DNA of 64,000 bases from Mesorhabditis belari. Taxonomy: Eukaryota > Nematoda > Chromadorea > Rhabditida > Rhabditidae. A model generated the notes under the pieces. It was not told the origin of the DNA, searched no databases, and saw only the letters and a program-made list of their open reading frames with translations. Position 1 is the first letter of the stretch. Each line of letters starts with the position of its first letter. The position numbers and the translations under genes are program-made. This document shows positions 26,463-37,949 of the stretch, in pieces. The stretch is from positions 184,782 to 248,781 of the forward strand of contig CAUEEP010000517.1 in NCBI GenBank assembly GCA_958450365.1. Reading direction: 5' to 3'.

Positions 26463-28970
26463 ATGCCGATCACTCAAAAACACAATTCCAAAAGAAAAAC
26501 TTCATCTAAAAACTATGGGAAAAAATTCAAGTACTCCCTGTTGCCTGTCGAACTTCAAAATGCGATTTTCTCCCACATTGAGACCGAGGAATCGCTGAAT
26601 TTGGTGCAGACGAACAAGCGTTTTCGAAAATATTTCCTCGACAATGGTCCATTTCCAAAACGAATCCAACAGGTGTGTTTTTCATTTGGTCACAGATCTA
26701 ATTTCTGATTTTTTCAAGCAACTTCAATTATATAGGTTCCCACCGATTACTCGGATTAAGCTCTTAAACTTATCCGATTTGATCCTGTAATAGCTCATTC
26801 GAAAGCTAATCTTCTAGAGAATTGAATGGAGAAAACCGTTTATCGATTCATCAATTTTCAACGTTTTTGCAGCCGTTTTACTCAAGGTGTCTTTGACCCC
26901 AGATTTCAAAAGAATAAACTTTCTTTGTTTTTTGTATGAAAACTTGTGCTGAAACGATGTTTTTCGGAATCAGCGTTAAAAATTACCCTAAAATCCAATA
27001 AAATTGTTTTATTAGGAAATTTTTTTTAGAAAAACGGACTTGACCCGGAATCGAACCCTCGACCCTTGGATTACCATACAATTTTTGTTTTTTCGATGTT
27101 TTTCGCGCCGATCTGCCTCCCTAAAACAAAACAGTAACAAATTTTAGCAAAAAAAGTAAGAAAAACCACGAACATTTTCAAAAAGCATCGAAAAAACAAA
27201 AATTGTATGGTAATCCAAGGGTCGAGGGTTCGATTCCGGGTCAAGTCAGTTTTTCTAAAAAAAATTTTCCTAATAAAACAATTTTATTGGATTTTAGGGT
27301 AATTTTTAATGCTGATTCCGAAAAACATCGTTTCAGCACAAGTTTTCATACAAAAAACAAAGAAAGTTTATTCTTTTGAAATCTGGGGTCAACCCTGAGC
27401 AAAACGGCTGCAAAAACGTTGAAAATTCGACAATCGACAAACGGTTTTCTCCATTCAATCTTCTAGAAAATTAGCTTTTAAATGAGCTATTACAGGAAAA
27501 AATCCGATAAGTTTAACATCCTATTCCAAGAAATCGGCGGCGACTTTCTCTCCAACCAAATGGATGTTAAAAAAACTTTATGAAAAGTTACTAGCAACAA
27601 GTTTTAAAACTGCATTTACAAATATGCATGAAAGTTTTAACCAAAAAAAATTGATATATCTAGAGCAAATACCGTATTCTCTCTAATAGTAGTGCACCCA
27701 GCCGAGTTGGCGACGATTTTACGGTTTCCAAGCTTTCGCAGAAGCTCAACACTTTAAAAACCAACTAGATCTCATCGTCAGCTACATTTTCCGACCCCGC
27801 ATCGATAGGTTCTGATAAGCGCTTTTCGAGATTTCGAGAAATTTAGGCAAAGCTTAGGGTACACTACTATTAGAGAGAAAGCGGTATATTTTTAGCGATG
27901 ATGACTGCAAAATTAGAAAATTTCGATGCTCATTCATCAATTTTCAGATCGATTTGCTTTTCGAGGAGAATATCTATTCGGGCGACAATCGACTCGTTGT
28001 GATTTTAAACTTCAAATCGGGCACTCATCTCCGCTTTTCTTTTGGAAATCAGCTATTGATTGAAGGCGGGGATACGTTGGCGTTGTACCCAAAGCAGAAA
28101 GCCACTCTTTGGAATCAATTGAATCGAATCGAGTCGGCTAAAGTGATGAATTTGGATTTCGAGCTCGGCAAAGACAGCTACGAGTACGAGTGTGCCCACA
28201 TCGAAGACGAGCTGGTAGAGCTATTCTCTAAAAACAAAATCTTTCCATTAATCGGTCGAATCGCCGAGCTCCATGTTGATATCACTTATCTCGCAATTGC
28301 TGAACTCTTATTGAAAAATATCAAACCAAACCCGGATCTCTATTGTCATTTATCGATTGGACGATACGATGTTCGCGCTTTTGTTGAAGTGCAACAATAC
28401 TTGAAGAAGTATTTAGCCAAAGATCATCTAAAGAACTGCAAACAAGTCGTTATCAGTCAAAAAGATCCACTCAATTTCTCAGAGCTCTTCTCATTACCAC
28501 AAAAATTTTTTGCACAGATGAACCTCCAGAAATGGGGAAACTTTGAAAAGTTAGCGAAAAGTTTTCTAAAAAACGGCATTGATAATTTTGAAGCGATCAC
28601 ACTTCGCGCTAAAATCAAACAGTCACCAAAACGAAGAGAACCAAAAATCGTGACAGTTATCGCCGATTTGAATACCCTCACTGAGTCAATCGTTGGGTTA
28701 AAAGGGATTGAATCAAACGCAGGAGAGGCCTTGGAAATTGAGAGATTTTTTGAAATGAATTGCAAATCTTGTGGCTCGCTTGCCGATTTTCATCAATCTG
28801 CTAATGGCTATTTATTGCTAAACCTCGAAAAGCTCGCATATAAAAAGTTTTTCCTCAAAAAGCAAAAGAAGTGTTCGTTTGTTTGTGCCGTGACGATGAC
28901 CCCGCCAAAAACGCCATCAAATCGCCCTGCTTTCATCGAATTGCAAGTGCTGATGAAGCGATTTGGATAA
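26463..28970 (+). CDS. F-box protein, two exons
   Basis: Probable substrate-recognition subunit of an SCF (Skp1-Cullin-F-box) ubiquitin ligase. Exon 1 is 26463-26672 and exon 2 is 27948-28970; they join in phase 0 to give about 410 residues. Residues 23-60 form an F-box: Ser-Leu-Leu-Pro-Val-Glu-Leu-Gln-Asn-Ala-Ile-Phe, then Glu-Ser-Leu-Asn-Leu-Val-Gln-Thr-Asn-Lys-Arg-Phe. This fits the family pattern of LP-x-E-L-x-x-x-I-F followed by a second helix. The rest has no motif I recognise; nematodes have very large, fast-evolving F-box families, often with FTH/FBA2-type C-termini. A basic Lys/Ser-rich leader precedes the F-box. The 1.27-kb intron contains a 756-bp palindrome and a small TIR element. 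An upstream ATG at 26284 is in another frame and was not used. Confidence 0.8.
26764..27519. repeat. Large palindrome with tRNA 3' halves in its arms
   Basis: Two arms of about 350 bp (26764-27115 and 27170-27519) are reverse complements with about 5-10% difference, around a short centre. Each arm carries GGTAATCCAAGGGTCGAGGG followed by TTCGATTCCGGGTCAAGTC, which is the anticodon-to-acceptor 3' half of a tRNA with a perfect box B. It sits in the F-box gene intron. It is probably a hairpin transposon derivative; terminal sequence tgtaatagctcatt lies near both ends. Confidence 0.85.
27670..27888. mobile_element. Small TIR element in the F-box intron
   Basis: Left end accgtattctctctaatagt (ending agtgcac) and right end gtacactactattagagaga, then aagcggt, are inverted repeats of about 27 bp. 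The interior of about 165 bp is non-coding. The ends resemble those of the taccgtaaatactgtaatag family in the channel gene. Confidence 0.75.
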
Positions 28971-29199
28971 AAAGATAAAAAGATTTTTCAATCATATGCG
29001 CATTTTATCACTTTTTTATATATTGGTAAATCGTTGAAACAATCCATTTCTGAAAACAATACATGAGAACATTTTTACAGGCTGCTCTGTCATTATAGCA
29101 ACTCGGTATTTACTGGAATTAGTCAATTGCAATTTAAAAATACTTAACCCACTGATAAAATAACTATTTTATATTAATTTTCTAACAAAAAAAAATCAA

Positions 29200-29660
29200 T
29201 TAGGCTCAAAGTGGAAGACTTGAGCGTTAATGCAGGTCTTGAGTCGTTTCGGAAACGAATTGACCGTGGCGACCAGGTAGGCTGTATTCAACTCATTCCT
29301 GGCTTTAATCAACGATTTTCTTTTGTGTCAGCTTTTCAACATGAGGTCTCACGTTATCGTGTTGAAGGAGGACTTTTCCCTTGTTTGGTCTTGTTTTTTT
29401 GATTTCTTCAGCGAGTGGTTGATTTGTATCCATGATCCGCGGTGCATCTTCCATAGAAAAGTCTCCTCTTTATCATTTGTAAACTGTCAAACGATCGTAC
29501 CATTTATAAACTGAACCTTGTCCATAAATAGTATTGATTTCCTCAAGAACTTCTTTGGCTGGAACTTTTTTCTTGACAAAGAACAGAATCCATTGGAATC
29601 CTGGAAATCCATTGGAATCCTGGAAATCCATTGATAAGTCAATAAATTCGAGTGAATTCA
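29200..29660 (-). pseudogene. Mariner transposase remnant
   Basis: On the minus strand, 29480-29600 encodes Lys-Lys-Val-Pro-Ala-Lys-Glu-Val-Leu-Glu-Glu-Ile-Asn-Thr-Ile-Tyr-Gly-Gln-Gly-Ser-Val, then Lys-Trp-Tyr-Asp-Arg. That is the N-terminal helix-turn-helix of mariner enzymes. Near 29340, after frame changes, Val-Leu-Leu-Gln-His-Asp-Asn-Val-Arg-Pro-His-Val-Glu is the motif of the second catalytic Asp. The first-Asp region is deleted and frames are broken. A duplicated ccattggaatcctggaaat phrase lies at about 29588-29630. Confidence 0.7.
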
Positions 29661-30224
29661 CTTTTGACCCTGAATCTCTGAAGAAATCAGGGTCGAAAGC
29701 GGAAATCCATTGATAAGCTTTAGGTTTTCTAATCGATTTTCTAATTGTTGATTTTTTCCCGAGGTTAAATCTCGGAAAAAGAGGTAAAAGATTAAGATTG
29801 AAAACAAGAAATTGATGAAAGAGATCGAAAAGATTAGAGGAAAAGCATCAAAAGCGCTCGGCAATCGGTTTTTTTTTAACTAGAAAAACTAGAAGTGTGA
29901 ACTTGATGAAAAACAAAACAGTTCTTTGATCCTTTACAAATAAAGTTCTTTCTTTTTCATTAACAACATCGAAGATATACATATTTATCGTTTTCTTTGT
30001 TAATCGTTATCTTTGTTATCTTCTTTAAATTCCTTCTGGTGTCTGTGGATTCTGGAGATAGTATTGGGGGTAGGCCATGTAGGATTGGAATCGGCGGTAC
30101 ACTGAATGCACGTCTTGGCCCCTCTGTGGTGCTGGAATATCAAGCGCACGTTTAAAGGAAACTTTATGAACTTTTTTACTCTTACAAACTTTTTTCACTA
30201 ATCGTTTATTTCATCACAAAGCTA

Positions 30225-31110
30225 CAGGGTGGCGCACGATTATGGAAACTCGATTTTTCGACTCTAACTTTTCGACTCCAATTATTCAATTCCCTTAATT
30301 TCATATTTATTTGAAATTTCAAGTTAATTTCTGTGGTCAATTTCAATTTCTAGTTTAGAAACACAGTGTTACGCTGTTTATAGTGCCTCGAAGTTCAGAG
30401 CTGCCAACCTCTCGCCAGAATCGTTGTTTATAATAATAATACTTTATTCAAACGATAAAGTGAAAGAAATCATAGAGAAATGCACAGTGATACTTAATCA
30501 TACAATACATACTGAAATCAATAAGCCAATTACTTACGGCAAAGAGCCACTAGATCTAAAGCATCGATACGTTTGTTTGGCAGGATTTGCACATATTTTG
30601 AAGAATTTCCCGCTTCGTATTTACTCATTTTTTGCTTTTTATTAAGAAATAGAATGATCTGGAACATTTCGCATCAGAAGATTTTCAATGATTTCAAAAT
30701 TTTTGAGAGCCAATAGTTTGAATTCCCAAAAAGCTGAGCAGAGCAGCGAGCTGTACACCTCAAATCATTCCTGATTTTTTTTTGTCTTGCAAAGTTAATG
30801 CATTTATTTTGTGATATTTGTCTAAATATTGTCTAAGGAGTGAGAAAAAACTAAAAGAATTGGTTGATTTTTGGGGAATTCTTGTTGAAGAGAGTTGAAA
30901 TCTATCGAAAACCGTGATTCTGTCGAGAGGTTGGCAACTCTGAACTTCGAGGCGCTATAAAAAGCGTAGCACTGTGTTTCTGAACTAGAAATTGAAATTG
31001 ACCGCAGAAATTAACTTGAAATTTCATATGAATATCAAATTAGGCAAATTGAATCATTGGGCGTCGAGTTACAGTCGAAAAACCGAGTTTACATAATTGT
31101 GCGCTATCCT
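30225..31110. mobile_element. TIR element, 886 bp, TA-flanked
   Basis: Arms of about 195 bp, starting cagggtggcgcacgattatg at the left and ending gcgctatcctg at the right, are inverted repeats with some differences. TA lies outside both ends (30223-30224 and 31111-31112). The centre of about 500 bp has only a short AT-rich frame with no transposase motif. From 31113 to 32600 I see no gene; the part nearest 32600 is presumably the promoter region of the next gene. Confidence 0.8.
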
Positions 31111-32615
31111 GTATATTCTTTCCCCGTCATTATCGGGGTGGCTTTCGATTAGAGAATTTACGGTAATTTAATTGACATTTTACATTTGATAAGGCAAAAT
31201 TTGGTAGATTTTTTGATTTATGAGGAATTATTGATGTTTACATTGGATTCTAGAATACAGATTTTTGAAAATTATAGACAAAACTAGTAAAGTATGAGCT
31301 TAACTTTGAATCAAGTGAAATAGAAATTTTTTCCAATGATGTGCCTTTTTTTGAATTGTTCGAACTCCACGAAAACTTACTGAATAAATTGTTTACATCA
31401 AAGTTCCATTGCACAACAACGAAAGGAATGAAAATAAGGAAGAAAAATAAGCGGCCGAGCATTTCCTGCTATCCAAAAAGAAAATTCGAATGGCATCCAA
31501 TTGCCGGGATGATAAATCCTAGGTGATTTGGGTGTTCGAAAGATGAAAGAAAGGATGGAGATGAAAAGGAAACGGGTTTCTCTCTTCATTTCACCTGGAG
31601 ACAATTTGATACACTGAAAAGCTGCAGGCTGTCGATTTCTGATTGTGAGAGCTCTTGGTTTTAAATATTGGCCAAGCTTTTTCAGTCTATTCCCATTACT
31701 GAATTAAATCGAGGATAAGCAAATTGAGACACAGTTTGATGCGTTTTGATAGTTTTGATAACTAGTTGTTTTAATTTATGGCCAGCTCAAAGGGTGATGA
31801 CATTGATGATGATTAAAGTTTTTGTCTATCGTTACGCTTGAGCCGTATTTCTTGTGGCCTGCTGTGGACATTGTTGCTGTATTAATGACAACTGTATACG
31901 GATTGTTGCAAATGCTAATCAGATTCTCTTTTTTCTTTTCCGCTAATAAAATAAACAAAAATCCTATAGTCAAAAAGTTGGATGTTTGATGAAAATTGCA
32001 TTTATTGCTAAAAAGCAAACGGCAAATGAATATGCTTTTTGAGTTTCAAAATGTTCCGATGAAAACCTGCTTTCCTTTTGCTTGAAGGGATCTTTCTTTC
32101 CTTTTTCATTCTGAAAGTGAAAGGGAATCGGGGTGACGACTATAAGGACTAAATAGAAAGCACAGGAAAAGGAGGAATAGAGAGAGAGATCTGACCACTA
32201 TTCCTTTTCCTTCAGTCACTATCCACTCTCACTGTCTTTCTTTCATTTTTTCTAAAATGAATTTCTTCCATAATCTTTTTCTCAAAAAGTAACTATAATG
32301 TGTGCAGAATTAACTATAAAAACTTCACGAGCTTCATGCTATAGTTAAAGCATATCTGATTCTCTTTCCTCACCTCTGAAGATCGTTTTGTGTGATGAAA
32401 AGGACAGAGAGACTTTATATTCGCCTTTTTTTATCATAACCACCAAGCCAACGATTGATTTGGTTTATTGTATTTCTTGCTAGATTAACTATTGCTAGTT
32501 ATTGTGCTAGATTCTGAAGAAAGTATCTAAAAATTCATTACCCCTTTCGTTTTCTCTCATACACTGCACAATCATTTAGACCAAAACACAAAAACGTTCA
32601 ATGGTCTAACATCAA

Positions 32616-34364
32616 ATGCTCAAGACGATTGCCCTTTTGCTGCCGCTGATTTGCTCAGCCTACTCTGTTGTGACTCTTTTCAACGCTAATGATCTCAAGA
32701 AATTTGCCGCCTCAGCTGACGTCGCCGTAATCGGATACTTTGAGGTAACTGATAATGATCATTTTTGTGTTAATAAAAGCCTCATTTTATCAATTTTCAA
32801 TTCAAGACTCTTGACAGCGTGAAAGCAAATGTTTTCCGTGATTTGGTCACCCAGATTCCCGATCTCCAATCCGGGATCACAGTTGAGAAATCTGTGAAGA
32901 AATTGCTCAAGCTCGACGGCGAAGGAGTCATCCTTTTCAAGAACTTCGACGAGGGAAAAAGCGTTTTTGAGGATGAGGTAATAGAAAAATAAGTTTTTTT
33001 TGATAAAACCACAATAGAACTACATAAAATCACATTAGTTTTAGTCACATTCATAAAAGTCAACAATTTCAGTTCACATCCGAAGCATTGAGATTTTGGA
33101 TTCAAGCAAATCGTCGCCCACTCGTCGGTCATTATTCTGAAAAGGCTCGATCTCGTTTATTTGGTGGGGAAATCACAACTCACATTGTTCTCTTCTCAAA
33201 GGATCAATTCGATTTTGCAAGAATCAATCGCCAATTCAAAGCCGCCGCCAAACAATTCAAAGGAAAGGTTGGTTTAACAAAAAACTTCGAATTGATTACA
33301 TAAACTTTCCATAATGCTAAGAAAAAAGATACATTCAGACTCACAAGGAAAAGATCATTGGGTCCCGTGGCCTTTTCCGATGATACATTATTGATTATTA
33401 CTTCTTTTCCGATGATTATTACTCCGCCCCTTTTAGATAACCAGTTTGGCACTGAATCAGCTACTGATTGAAAGAAATTTAAATGAACTAAAAGAGCTTA
33501 CTTAAGTTTATTTAATCGGTAAATTGAATAGATTAAGTAAAAAGAGGACTTCGTATGCTGTTTTGCACAAAAAAAAATATTCAAATTTTAGGCTAACTTA
33601 GAAAGAGACACGGCAAGGTGATAAATTGTCAAAGCAATACGATCAAAGCAATAATAAAGAACCGTAATTGACTTCTAATCGAGTATTTATTTGTATTGGA
33701 ATCAATTGGAACATCGATTTGGATTTTACTGTCTTGATACTGTTTCTGCCAAAATCCAGAAAAAGAAGCACTAAAAGGCTGATCACGCAAAATGTGAATA
33801 AACTCTATTTTGTTCTCAAATTAATTTGTTCAATGTCGATGCCGATCTCTAAAGAAGGATTGTCGGGATTCAAATTAATCTTACCAATTCATTTTTAACA
33901 TTTCTAGTAATAAATCTAACAAATAAACACAAAATAAGTAAATTTTCTCGAAAATTTTTTAGTGAGAATAGGCCACGATTTTTAGCCGCCCCTTTAACGG
34001 AGGAAAACAAATCGGTTAGAAACAGAATCAAGACAGTAAAATGTAAATCTATTTTCATTTTCCAAGAATTCAGATTGGTTTCGTCTACGTGGACACCGAC
34101 ATCGACGACAGCGACCCGATTATCGACTTCTTCGGACTCACGCAAAACGATTTTCCGACCCTTCGGATCGTTTCTTTTGAAAAAGAGATCCTAACGATAT
34201 ACAAACCCGATTTCACGGGTTTCAGCGGTCTGTCCACCGAGAATATCGTATCGTTTGCTCAGTCGTACCTGAGCGGATCGCTGGTAGCTTCATTGCCGAA
34301 AAAGAACAAGAATTGGCAGAAAGTCTTCGGAAAGAGCAAGCATTTGACACATATAGAGCTATAG
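32616..34364 (+). CDS. PDI-like secreted protein with only b and b' domains
   Basis: Exons 32616-32744, 32807-32977, 33073-33267 and 34074-34364 join in phase 0 to give 260 residues. Residues 1-17 are a signal peptide. Residues 19-115 match the b domain of protein disulfide isomerase (Asp-Val-Ala-Val-Ile-Gly-Tyr-Phe-Glu; Gly-Val-Ile-Leu-Phe-Lys-Asn-Phe-Asp-Glu-Gly). Residues 116-225 match b' (Arg-Arg-Pro-Leu-Val; Phe-Gly-Gly-Glu-Ile-Thr-Thr-His-Ile-Val-Leu-Phe; Phe-Phe-Gly-Leu). Both redox domains (a, a') with their Cys-X-X-Cys sites are missing and there is no KDEL-type end, so oxidase activity is not expected. In PDI the b' domain binds unfolded polypeptides and the prolyl-4-hydroxylase alpha subunit; a chaperone or subunit role is inferred. 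Intron 3 and the start of exon 4 are copied elsewhere at 47.2-51.5 kb. Confidence 0.8.
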
Positions 34365-34672
34365 AAAATTCGAAATGTTTGTATAAACGATCTTGATAGT
34401 TGTTTGTTCTTGTTGGATAATATATGGTTTGGATTTGTTTCGATTACCGCAATAACGTCGTATCATGTTATGAGCCGCACTTCACTTTTTGCTTACCTAT
34501 TTTTATGGTTTTTGTGTATTTTTCTGATTTTATGGTATGATTACTAACTTTCAATACATTAGTATGGTTGTTTTCAGGAATTTTTAAAGCGTCTCCACAT
34601 CGACAATCGATCCTTGAGCTCAAGCGGCAGCGTGTTTCACAAAAGTGTTTCACACATAATCACAAAAATTAC

Positions 34673-35098
34673 TTTGCTCTTGTCATAATTCGGAATGTCG
34701 GGTCTTTCTTGAAGTCCAAGCTCAGGCACGAGATGGCCAAGTCCTTTGGGGTATTGCTCAGTTGCGATAGTCAAAAAAAGAAATTATCTAAAGAAATCTG
34801 CTTTATTTTTAAACCTTAAAGCTGAATAAGCTTTTAAAATTTTAAAGATCATCCACTTAAACATAATTAAACTATCCTTTCTTGCTATTAAACTAACAAA
34901 TGCACCTTAATATCAAGCAACTTTGCCGCATCGACCAAACGTCGTCCAACTTGGCAGATCTCCGGGAAAAATTTGATTTGATTCCTAAACAAAAATTTTA
35001 CAGAGCTAATACAAAACCGGAAACCTGAATTTCTCTTGGAGATCGCACACGAAGAGAACCGAATTTTGCGGTGTTAGGCGTCTAATGCGACAAGCCAT
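34673..35098 (-). pseudogene. Isochorismatase-domain gene fragment
   Basis: On the minus strand three exon-like pieces can be joined: 35098-35025 (Met start, then Arg-Arg-Leu-Thr-Pro-Gln-Asn-Ser-Val-Leu-Phe-Val-Cys-Asp-Leu-Gln-Glu-Lys-Phe), 34984-34906 (Val-Gly-Arg-Arg-Leu-Val-Asp-Ala-Ala-Lys-Leu-Leu) and about 34768-34673 (Thr-Glu-Gln-Tyr-Pro-Lys-Gly-Leu-Gly). This order matches the N-terminal third of animal ISOC1/ISOC2-type isochorismatase-domain proteins, including the catalytic Asp of the CDLQEKF motif. The third piece lacks an AG acceptor, and the rest of the domain (with the catalytic Cys) is absent before the PDI-like gene begins. Broken fragment; a Tc1-like element lies just upstream. 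Confidence 0.65.
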
Positions 35099-35155
35099 GC
35101 TAAAGAATAACGTCTAAACTGATAAAAATAAATTTTTAAATCAAAAATCTAGCTA

Positions 35156-36796
35156 CACTGGTGGTCATATGTATTAGTACCCTCTTGCAAAAAATTTTCT
35201 CTCAACGATTGCCCCCCTTAAAAGGCAGCCAAATTCAAAGTGCTAAAAAGCATTTTTTGCTAACAAGCTCTAGTCTCTAAAACCACAAAAAAATTGATTC
35301 GAAATGTTTATTATCTTTTTAAAAAATAGCAAGAACGGAAAAGACACCTCAAAAATGGTGGACAAAAGTATTGACCCCTTGCAAAAACAACAGTAAATTT
35401 AATAGTCTATTGGTCTTCCTTTGGCTTGAATGACTTTTTCTATCCGTCTGGACATCGAGTCGACCAAATTGTGCAAAACTGATGATCCAATTTGATTCCA
35501 TACAAGACGTAGATAGGACCAAAGCTCGACTTTGGACGAAAAGTGTTTCTCCTTCAATTTCGCTTTCACAATCGACCATAGATTCTCGATAACGTTGAAA
35601 TCTGGTGAAAAGAAGGTGCTTCAATCAAAGAAACACCATTAATCGCAAACCAGCCCGGAAATCGTACCCGTCCTCCATTCGAGAGTCTTCCGACAGGTCC
35701 CATCATAAGTTTGCTTGTATGAACTGGCGAGTTGTCCTGGTAGTCCAACCATCCTTGAGGTAATGTTTTGCTCGCAAATGGAAGTAAACGTTGCTCAAGT
35801 ATTCCCATGTATCGCTGAGACTTCATGGTTGAATTGATCATCTTAAGTGGACCGACCACATTTATTGTCATCGCTCCTGCAAGTTGACAGTTATACGAAG
35901 AAAACTATATAAATTCATACCCCAGCACATAATATTTCCACCACCAAATCGAACCGTGGGTTTGATGTACTTGAGTAGTAGCCGCTTTCCAATTGGTCGC
36001 CCGCTCAATGGAGGTCCATCCGACTGATAGAGATTAACTTTTGTGTCATCAGAGAAAATTACTCGACTCCAATCGTCACTCGTCCAACTTTGGTACCTCC
36101 GAGCAAAGGCTAAACGAAGTTTCCTAATCCGAGGAGTCATACGTGGCTTCTTTATTGGTCGTCTAGCGTACAACTTTGCTTTGATGAGTCGCATCCTCAC
36201 GGTCCTTGCTGAGATAAATTTGCTGAATTGTGATTTATACACGCGGCTTCCGTCGGTCGAGGTAAGACTTGGGTTCTTTTTGAATTCCCCTATGATCGAT
36301 CGATCCTCGGCAGTTGTTGTTGATGGATGTCGACCAGATTTTGCAGCTCTGTGTAGAGAACCAATAACCTTTGATTGTTTAAAAAAGTCGTTTCACAGTG
36401 CTTTCGCTGCATCCAAATTATTCAGCCACATCTGCTGTTTTCATTCCATTTTTTCGACCTTCAACGATCTTTTCTTTGATTGGAGTCGGTAGATACGGCA
36501 TCTAAAATTAAATATTTTAAAAAGTCATCAAAACATGAATGTAAACAAGAAAAAAAATAAAGGAAAAGCTAAGGTGTCATTACTTTTGTCCACCATTTTT
36601 GAGGTGTCTTTTCCGTTCTTGCTATTTTTTAAAAAGATAATAAACATTTCGAATCAATTTTTTTGTGGTTTTAGAGACTAGAGCTTGTTAGCAAAAAAAT
36701 GCTTTTTAGCACTTTGAATTTGGCTGCCTTTTAAGGGGGGCAATCGTTGAGAGAAATTTTTTTGCAAGAGGGTACTAATACATATGACCACCAGTG
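35156..36796 (-). mobile_element. Tc1-like transposon, 1.64 kb, 215-bp TIRs
   Basis: Begins cactggtggtcatatgtatt and ends with its inverse, flanked by TA at 35154-35155 and 36797-36798. The TIRs (35156-35370 and 36581-36796) are nearly identical, which suggests a fairly recent insertion. The interior holds one decayed transposase gene on the minus strand. It lies just upstream of the isochorismatase fragment. Confidence 0.92.
35399..36501 (-). pseudogene. Tc1-like transposase, decayed
   Basis: Starts at an ATG (36501) followed by an N-terminal helix-turn-helix segment with in-frame stops. The catalytic core includes Val-Ile-Phe-Ser-Asp-Asp-Thr-Lys (first Asp), Gly-Gly-Gly-Asn-Ile-Met-Cys-Trp-Gly, Asp-Tyr-Gln-Asp-Asn-Ser-Pro-Val-His (second Asp), then Asn-Val-Ile-Glu-Asn-Leu-Trp (third acidic residue), as in DDE Tc1 enzymes. 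Frames change at about 35870 and near 35600. The gene cannot make a full protein, yet the TIRs remain intact. Confidence 0.85.
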
Positions 36797-36798
36797 TA

Positions 36799-37949
36799 TC
36801 TTTAACAAAGTGATAGCTTTGCGATTCACGAAAGGGATGACAGATGAAGAGATAAAGTTAGTTTGATGCTGTACTAGTTAGGGAAACGCTTGAGCTTCAA
36901 CGTTTTAACGCCTCATATGGATCTTAACAGCGTACTCTGTACTTTGAGCCGTTTTGGGCAAGTTTATTACAATTTCTTGCTCGTATCAATGCAAACAGAC
37001 TCGGAAAACGGCTTGAACTTTATTCGGAACGCTTCAAGCTTGTTACCAAGCAATTTACAAAGTGATCACACGTTCAAGGCGTTGTTCTCTAACTACTATA
37101 GCACCAATGGTTTTAGGAAGCAAGTTTTGAATGAAAGTAGAGCAAAACTGGGTAGCTTTTGATTAAAAACCTTCAGTCTAACGATTTCAATGATCGTTTT
37201 TCAATTTGCACATGAATTTAGTGGAAAAGAGCCGTTTAGTATAGGAAAAGATGGGGCAAAGTTCAACAAAAACTCAAAAAAAGTACCTGATAGCCGTAAA
37301 ACGCCTCCTAAACGCAGCTTTTTTTACGATGGAAGTGAAAACGAAAATTAAAAGACAAATCGATTTATATAGGCAAAAAGAAGAAGAAAAGATATTCAGT
37401 TCGCGATTGTTGTTGTCTTAACGAATAAACATTTCTGTCGCTACGCGTCTGTACAGTTGGCGATAGTGGCGATTTTTTCGCTACCGTCAGTTGGTCGCTC
37501 TTCATCTCACTAGCAGAAATTGTAACTTTTGGAAATTAGAGATTGTGAAAGTTTATTGGGATTGGGCAATTCGTGCGCGTTTTTACTGTTTCTGCTCAGA
37601 AATTACATAAAATTCGCTAATGAGAAACCCCGGAGCTGAAAATTGCGTGATTTTCCATGCATCCCGTGAAATTTTCTGATTTTAGGCTAAATCAAGCCGG
37701 TGAAGTTTTTTAATTCCTTTGTTATAGTTTTGCGCGAGTTGAGTCTAAAGCAATTTGAGTTGTTGAGTCTCCTTCGTTTTTCCAAGTTGCAAAGTAAGCC
37801 TTGAACATTTTCAAGCTTTGTCAATTTTTGAACTGATGCTACTGCCGCTTTCGATCCCTAGCCCACCCAGCCTCGGAACGAAAATTTCCGAGCTTCAACA
37901 CGTTTCTTTTTCTTTGGTATCTCGTTGTTTTGGCTGTTATATGTTTCAG
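36799..37949. other. Region without a recognised gene
   Basis: AT-rich sequence with a 90-codon frame at 36890-37162 that has no recognisable motif and no splice partners. No long repeat arms start or end here. Confidence 0.5.

Noticed and set aside
31776..32018. An 80-codon minus-strand frame upstream of the PDI-like gene, and a partly hydrophobic + strand frame over the same bases
   Set aside because: Neither has a recognisable motif or splice partners; kept as unassigned.
36890..37162. A 90-codon frame downstream of the Tc1-like element
   Set aside because: No motif, no splice partners and AT-rich composition; not enough to call a gene.
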